Source: Rhizomicrobium electricum (GTDB lineage Bacteria; Pseudomonadota; Alphaproteobacteria; Micropepsales; Micropepsaceae). From it: 64,000 bases of DNA. The stretch spans positions 62,001 through 126,000 of the forward strand of contig NZ_JAASQS010000004.1 of NCBI RefSeq assembly GCF_011762045.1, in the 5' to 3' direction. Under the pieces are notes generated by a model, which searched no databases, was not told where the DNA came from, and worked only from the letters and a program-made list of their open reading frames with translations. Made by a program: the position numbers and the translations under genes. The stretch's first letter is position 1, and each line of letters opens with the position of its first letter. Shown one piece after another: positions 59,921 through 64,000 of this stretch.

Positions 59921-62386
59921 ATGTCAAAAAAAATAATGGCCGCTGTGGCGGTAGTAACGCTGACCGGTCCCGGCTTCGCCGCAGGATTGGCCGTAAGTCC
60001 GAATGAAACGCTGGAAAAGCCGGGCTTATCGGTGATCGTGCACCAGAACGCCTTCCATCCGGTCTTTCGCGACGAGAAGAACGGCGGGCTGCAGATCGTG
60101 CTGCACGACCAGCGGATCGCCACCGACGGCGAGGTCCGGCTCAATCCGACGCCCGAACAATGGGACCCGGTGCCGGCGATGGTGAAGCGCGAGCACACGG
60201 CAAAGGCGATTTCGGTGACGTCGGGCTACGCCGACATCGGGTTTTCCTATCACATCACCGTGAGCCCGGAAGGCGACGGATTCCGCATCGCGGTCGATCT
60301 CGACAAGCCGCTGCCGGCGAACCTCGTCGGCAAGGCCGGCTTCAATCTCGATTTCCTGCCCGTCTCCTATTTCGGCAAGACGTTCCTGATGGGATCAGCG
60401 CCGGGCCTCTTCCCGCGCCAGCCGAGCGGACCGATGAAGAAAGACGGCTCCGGCGATCCCGAGCCGGTGGCACAAGGCGCGTCCAAAATCGTGCTGTCGC
60501 CGGAAGACCCCTTCACGCGCGTCGGCATCGTTTCGGATACCGCGCCGCTCGCCCTTTATGATGCGCGCAACCGCGCCCAGAACGGCTGGTTCGTGGTCCG
60601 CGCCTTGATCCCGGCCGGTGCGAGCAAGAACGCCATCGTCTGGCATGTGACGCCGAACGTGGTGAAAGGCTGGGTGCGCCCGCCGGTCGTCTCGTTCAAT
60701 CAGGCCGGCTACACGCCGAACCGCGCCAAGGTCGCGGTCATCGAGATGGATCCGCGCTTCAAGGCGCCGGCCGATGCCGAACTGGTGAAGCTCGACGCCT
60801 CCGGCAAATCGGTTGTGGCGCTGCGCGGCAAGACCCAGCCGTGGGGTACCTGGATGCGCTACAAATATGCCCGCTTCGATTTTTCGAAAGTGAGCGAACC
60901 CGGTCTCTATGCCATCCGGTTTGCGGGCCACACCACCAATCCGTTCCGCATCGCGCCCGACGCCTATGCCCATATCTGGCAGCCTTCGCTCGACACCTAT
61001 CTCCCCGAGCAGATGGATCATGTCGAAGTGCGCGAGCAGTATCGCGTCTGGCAGGGGCCCTCGCATCTGGATGATGCGCGTCAGGCGCCGCCCAACATCG
61101 ATCACTTCGACGGCTACAAGATGGGCCCGAACCTGGATTCGCCGTTCAAGCCCGGCGAACACATTCCCGGTCTCAATGTCGGCGGCTGGCAGGATGCCGG
61201 CGATTACGACATCCAGACGCTCGACAATTCCGGCGTGGTGCGCAACCTCGTGTGGGGCCGCGAACTGTTCGATCTGAATTGGGACGAAACCAGCATTGAT
61301 GAAGATGCGCGGCTGGTCGAAATCCGCAAGCCCGACGGCATCAACGACGTCACGCAGCAGATCCGTCACGGCGTCTTGCAGCTTCTGGCGCAATACAAGG
61401 TGTTCGGCCATGCCATTGTCGGCATCGTCGATCCGACCTTGAAGCAGTACACCCATCTCGGCGATGCCGCGTCGCAATCGGACCGGCTGGTGTACGATCC
61501 GGCCTTGAAGCCGAACCAGACGACCGGCGACTATTCGGGCAGGCCCGACGACCGCTGGGCCTTCACCTCCGACGTGCCGGTCGACGATTACGCCATGGCC
61601 GGTGCGCTCGCGGCGGCGTCGCGTCAGCTCAACGACAGCGATCCGGCGCTCGCCGCCGAAGCGCTGGCCGCGGCCAAGACGCTATGGGCCAATCAGCAGA
61701 ATCCGGGCGATCGGGTGAACCGGCCCGAGCGCGGCGACTGGACGGCCCATATGCTGGAGCCCGCCGCGGTGTCGGCGACGGTGGAGCTGGTACTCGCCAC
61801 CAAAGGCGACCCCATCTACACCGCCAAGCTCAAATCGCTGCTGCCGGTGATCCAGAAAGGCTTCTTCTTCCTCGGCGAGACGGCGGTACGCGCCATTCCC
61901 TACATGGATGCGGACTACAAGGCGGCGCTGCGGGCCGCGACCGTCGCCGCCAAAACCCAGATCGACAAGGAGCTCGCCAAGACGCCGTTCGGCGTGCCGG
62001 TGTCGCTCGGCACCTGGGCGGGGTCGGGTCAGGTGGCCCAGTTCGGCGCCTCGGCCTGGATGCTGCATCAGGCTTTCCCGGATGTGATCGGCACCGAGTA
62101 CACCCTCGCTGCCATCGACTATCTGCTGGGGCGCCATCCGGTGCACAATCTCTCGCTGGTGACCGGCGTCGGGGCACGCTCCAAGCAAGTCATGTACGGC
62201 CACAACCGCGCCGACTTCTCAAGTGTGCCAGGCGCGTTGACGCCGGGCGTCCTGGTCATCAAGCCGGATTTCCCGGAGCAGATGGATGTCTGGCCGTTCC
62301 TGTGGTTCGAGAACGAAGCCACGGTGCAGACGACCTCGACCTACATCCTCGCCGCCTGCGCGGCGATTGCGGCGACGAAGGAATAA
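59921..62386 (+). CDS. Secreted glycoside hydrolase family 9 (cellulase-type) enzyme
   Basis: An 821-residue exported glycosidase (signal KIMAAVAVVTLTGPGFAAGL). After an unrecognised N-terminal beta domain comes a CelD-N-type immunoglobulin-like domain (VSFNQAGYTPNRAKVAVIEM) and the GH9 alpha6/alpha6 barrel. The catalytic base region is GGWQDAGDYDI with D425/D428; YLLGRHPVHNLSLVTGVGAR and GHNRADFSSVPGALTPG are conserved; the general acid is E799 in WFENEATVQTTSTYILAA. GH9 members hydrolyse beta-1,4-glucans such as cellulose; some are glucosidases or aminoglucosidases, so the exact substrate is open. No dockerin or CBM of known type. Ends at a bidirectional terminator. Confidence 0.9.
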   Translation: MSKKIMAAVAVVTLTGPGFAAGLAVSPNETLEKPGLSVIVHQNAFHPVFRDEKNGGLQIVLHDQRIATDGEVRLNPTPEQWDPVPAMVKREHTAKAISVTSGYADIGFSYHITVSPEGDGFRIAVDLDKPLPANLVGKAGFNLDFLPVSYFGKTFLMGSAPGLFPRQPSGPMKKDGSGDPEPVAQGASKIVLSPEDPFTRVGIVSDTAPLALYDARNRAQNGWFVVRALIPAGASKNAIVWHVTPNVVKGWVRPPVVSFNQAGYTPNRAKVAVIEMDPRFKAPADAELVKLDASGKSVVALRGKTQPWGTWMRYKYARFDFSKVSEPGLYAIRFAGHTTNPFRIAPDAYAHIWQPSLDTYLPEQMDHVEVREQYRVWQGPSHLDDARQAPPNIDHFDGYKMGPNLDSPFKPGEHIPGLNVGGWQDAGDYDIQTLDNSGVVRNLVWGRELFDLNWDETSIDEDARLVEIRKPDGINDVTQQIRHGVLQLLAQYKVFGHAIVGIVDPTLKQYTHLGDAASQSDRLVYDPALKPNQTTGDYSGRPDDRWAFTSDVPVDDYAMAGALAAASRQLNDSDPALAAEALAAAKTLWANQQNPGDRVNRPERGDWTAHMLEPAAVSATVELVLATKGDPIYTAKLKSLLPVIQKGFFFLGETAVRAIPYMDADYKAALRAATVAAKTQIDKELAKTPFGVPVSLGTWAGSGQVAQFGASAWMLHQAFPDVIGTEYTLAAIDYLLGRHPVHNLSLVTGVGARSKQVMYGHNRADFSSVPGALTPGVLVIKPDFPEQMDVWPFLWFENEATVQTTSTYILAACAAIAATKE

Positions 62387-62402
62387 ACATCGACGCATAA
62401 AA

Positions 62403-62440
62403 AAGCCGCCGGGCGAGAGGGATCGTCCGGCGGCTTCCTT
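62403..62440. terminator. Bidirectional terminator between GH9 and hcp genes
   Basis: Perfect 10-bp stem AAGCCGCCGG / CCGGCGGCTT (62403-62412 with 62427-62436), followed on the plus strand by CCTTTT and on the minus strand by a run of six T residues. It separates convergent genes. Confidence 0.9.
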
Positions 62441-62453
62441 TTGCGCGGAAGAC

Positions 62454-64000
62454 TTATGCCGCGCGGGTCATGCACTGAGCGATATCGGCCTTGGCGTCTT
62501 CGCCGATGCCGGAAATACCGAATTTCTCGACCAGCACGCCGACGAGCGCGGGCGTCAGGAACGCCGGCAGCGACGGGCCGAGCTTGATGTGGCGCACGCC
62601 GAGCGCCAGCAGCGTGCAAAGGATTGCCGCCGCCTTCTGCTCGAACCACGATACGATCAGGCTCAGCGGCAGATCGTTGACGCCGCAGCCGAACGCTTCG
62701 GCGAGCTTGGTGGCGATGATCAGCGCCGAATAGGCGTCATTGCACTGGCCGATATCGAGCAGGCGCGGCAGGCCGCCGATGGTGCCGAAGTCGTGCTTGT
62801 TGAAGCGGTACTTGCCGCAGCCGAGCGTCAGGATGACGGTGTTCGCGGGCGCGTTGTCGGCAAAGTCGGTGAAGTAGTTGCGGCCCGACTTGGCGCCGTC
62901 GCAGCCGCCGACCAGGAAGAAGTGCTTGATCGCGCCCGACTTGACCGCGTCGATCACCTTGTCGGCAACGCCGAGCACGGCATCGCGGCCGAAGCCGGTG
63001 AGGATGGTCTTGTCGTCGCCGTCGTTCTCGAAACCGGGCAGTTGAAGAGCCTGTTCGACGATCGGCGAGAAGTCGTCGCCGTCGAGATGCTTGATGCCCG
63101 GCCAGCCGACCGGCCCGAGCGTCCACAGCCGTTCGGAATATTTCTTCTGCGGCTTGATCAGGCAGTTGGAGGTCAGCACCACCGGACCTGGGAAATCGGC
63201 GAATTCGAACTGCTGATCCTGCCAGGCGCCGCCGTAATTGCCGGCGAGATGCTTGAACGCTTTCAGGTTCGGATAGCCGTGCGCCGGCAGCATTTCGCCG
63301 TGGGTATAGACGTTGATGCCTTTGCCTTCGGTCGCCTTGAGAATGGCGAGCAGATCCTTCAGGTCGTGACCCGAGACCAGGATCGCCTTGCCCTTGATCG
63401 GATTGATGCGCACCGGCGTCGGCGTCGGGGTGCCGAACGTGGTGGTGTTGCCTTTATCGAGCGCTTCCATGGCGGCGAAATTCACCCGGCCGATTTCGAG
63501 CGCTTCTTCGAGCAGCACGCCGAGATCGGCTTCGTTACTTGCCAGCTTGTCGAGGGCGCGTTCGATGCCGGCGAATACCGCATCGCGTTCTTCGCCCAAG
63601 ACCGAAGCGTGATGGCCGTAGGCGGCCACGCCCTTCACGGCATAGAGCAGCAGCGCCCGCAGGCCGATGGCGTCTTCACCGAGGGTTTCGACATTGTACT
63701 TGACGCCCGCTTCCTTGGCCTGGGCCAGAATGGCGGCCTGATCGGCGCCCGGCGAGAAGGTGGCAGGACCGGCGAGTAGTTCGGGTTCCTGGCCGGCGGC
63801 GCGCGCGGCGGCTTCGTAGGCAATCTTCATCTTGGTGCGGATACGCACCGCATCGCCGATCCAGGTGACGAACTTGGCGGCGTCGAAATTCACGTTGGTC
63901 AGGGTCGAGAACACCGCGAACAGAAGGAAGCGGTCGGCTTCGATGTCGGTGGCGCCGAGCGCGCGGGCCTTTACCGCGTATTGGGCGATGCCTTTGCAGA
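62454..64000 (-). CDS. hcp: Hybrid-cluster protein (hydroxylamine/NO reductase), 5' end outside window
   Basis: About 515 residues are visible; the N-terminal cysteine cluster lies beyond the window end. Hybrid 4Fe-2O-2S cluster ligands are all seen: His in [11 protein letters not shown], Glu in [14 protein letters not shown], Cys in [11 protein letters not shown], Cys in [15 protein letters not shown], Cys in [14 protein letters not shown] and Cys in [12 protein letters not shown]. Hcp reduces nitric oxide/hydroxylamine under anaerobic nitrosative stress. No hcr reductase gene is visible. The gene ends 14 bp before a shared terminator. Confidence 0.95.
   Translation of the reverse strand, partial: CKGIAQYAVKARALGATDIEADRFLLFAVFSTLTNVNFDAAKFVTWIGDAVRIRTKMKIAYEAAARAAGQEPELLAGPATFSPGADQAAILAQAKEAGVKYNVETLGEDAIGLRALLLYAVKGVAAYGHHASVLGEERDAVFAGIERALDKLASNEADLGVLLEEALEIGRVNFAAMEALDKGNTTTFGTPTPTPVRINPIKGKAILVSGHDLKDLLAILKATEGKGINVYTHGEMLPAHGYPNLKAFKHLAGNYGGAWQDQQFEFADFPGPVVLTSNCLIKPQKKYSERLWTLGPVGWPGIKHLDGDDFSPIVEQALQLPGFENDGDDKTILTGFGRDAVLGVADKVIDAVKSGAIKHFFLVGGCDGAKSGRNYFTDFADNAPANTVILTLGCGKYRFNKHDFGTIGGLPRLLDIGQCNDAYSALIIATKLAEAFGCGVNDLPLSLIVSWFEQKAAAILCTLLALGVRHIKLGPSLPAFLTPALVGVLVEKFGISGIGEDAKADIAQCMTRAA

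Overview
The window looks like chromosomal DNA of a high-GC alphaproteobacterium. Supporting evidence includes a petP/petR-like pair beside a branched-chain aminotransferase, many families that are mainly or wholly alphaproteobacterial (DUF1491, DUF2336, DUF2849/DUF934 around cysI, DUF5330, DUF6456, PAS_5), a DivJ/PleC-type histidine kinase, and an EcfG-like promoter. A GH9 cellulase-type enzyme, a PEP-CTERM protein and a hybrid-cluster protein would fit a soil or plant-debris facultative anaerobe such as a Rhizomicrobium-like organism, but that genus guess is inference. No rRNA, tRNA, CRISPR array, transposase or prophage was seen. Gene density is high and most genes are ordinary housekeeping or envelope genes.

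Layout. 1-13.6 kb: response regulator (cut by the window edge) and MarR gene diverging from ilvE; then pgsA, uvrC, a membrane histidine kinase, folB with a FolM-like reductase, a ClpP-fold SDH-type proteinase, trpS, glnD, cutA, a VOC protein and a CheY-like receiver. 13.6-23.7 kb: a Tat-exported type B carboxylesterase bracketed by two copies of one terminator-like repeat, two cold shock proteins, a SodC-like protein that has lost copper ligands, thymidine kinase, small secreted proteins, a PAS_5 protein, a MipA-type porin and a DUF695 protein. 23.7-25.8 kb: a low-GC two-gene island that I read as a Kiwa anti-phage system (kwaA, kwaB). 26-33 kb: uvrB, a BlaI/BlaR1-like pair, a SYLF protein behind an EcfG-like promoter, an endo/exonuclease/phosphatase protein.

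33-36 kb: a GST, an NHL-repeat protein and a WYL regulator linked by two copies of a 24-bp operator-like palindrome. 36-45 kb: rhodanese, an unusual protein related to the non-nuclease part of Mrr-type proteins, small membrane proteins, a MerR regulator, DUF4424, PEP-CTERM, and a stand-alone DnaA domain IV protein overlapping a DUF6456 gene. 45-53.5 kb: two divergent histidine kinases with a palindrome and CtrA-like boxes between them, DUF1491, prfC, an OmpA-like lipoprotein, DUF2336. 53.5-64 kb: ornithine/lysine decarboxylase with a long structured leader, Spy/LTXXQ protein, polysaccharide deacetylase, a DUF2849-cysI-DUF934 sulfite-reduction operon interrupted by a roughly 200-bp palindromic repeat, GH9 glycosidase and hcp (cut by the window edge).

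The most interesting points are the Kiwa island, the palindromic repeat that supplies the DUF934 ribosome binding site, the WYL operator pair, the degenerate SodC, the DnaA-domain/DUF6456 pair and the decarboxylase leader. Start codons were moved from the longest possible ORF wherever a ribosome binding site or family alignment favoured an internal start.
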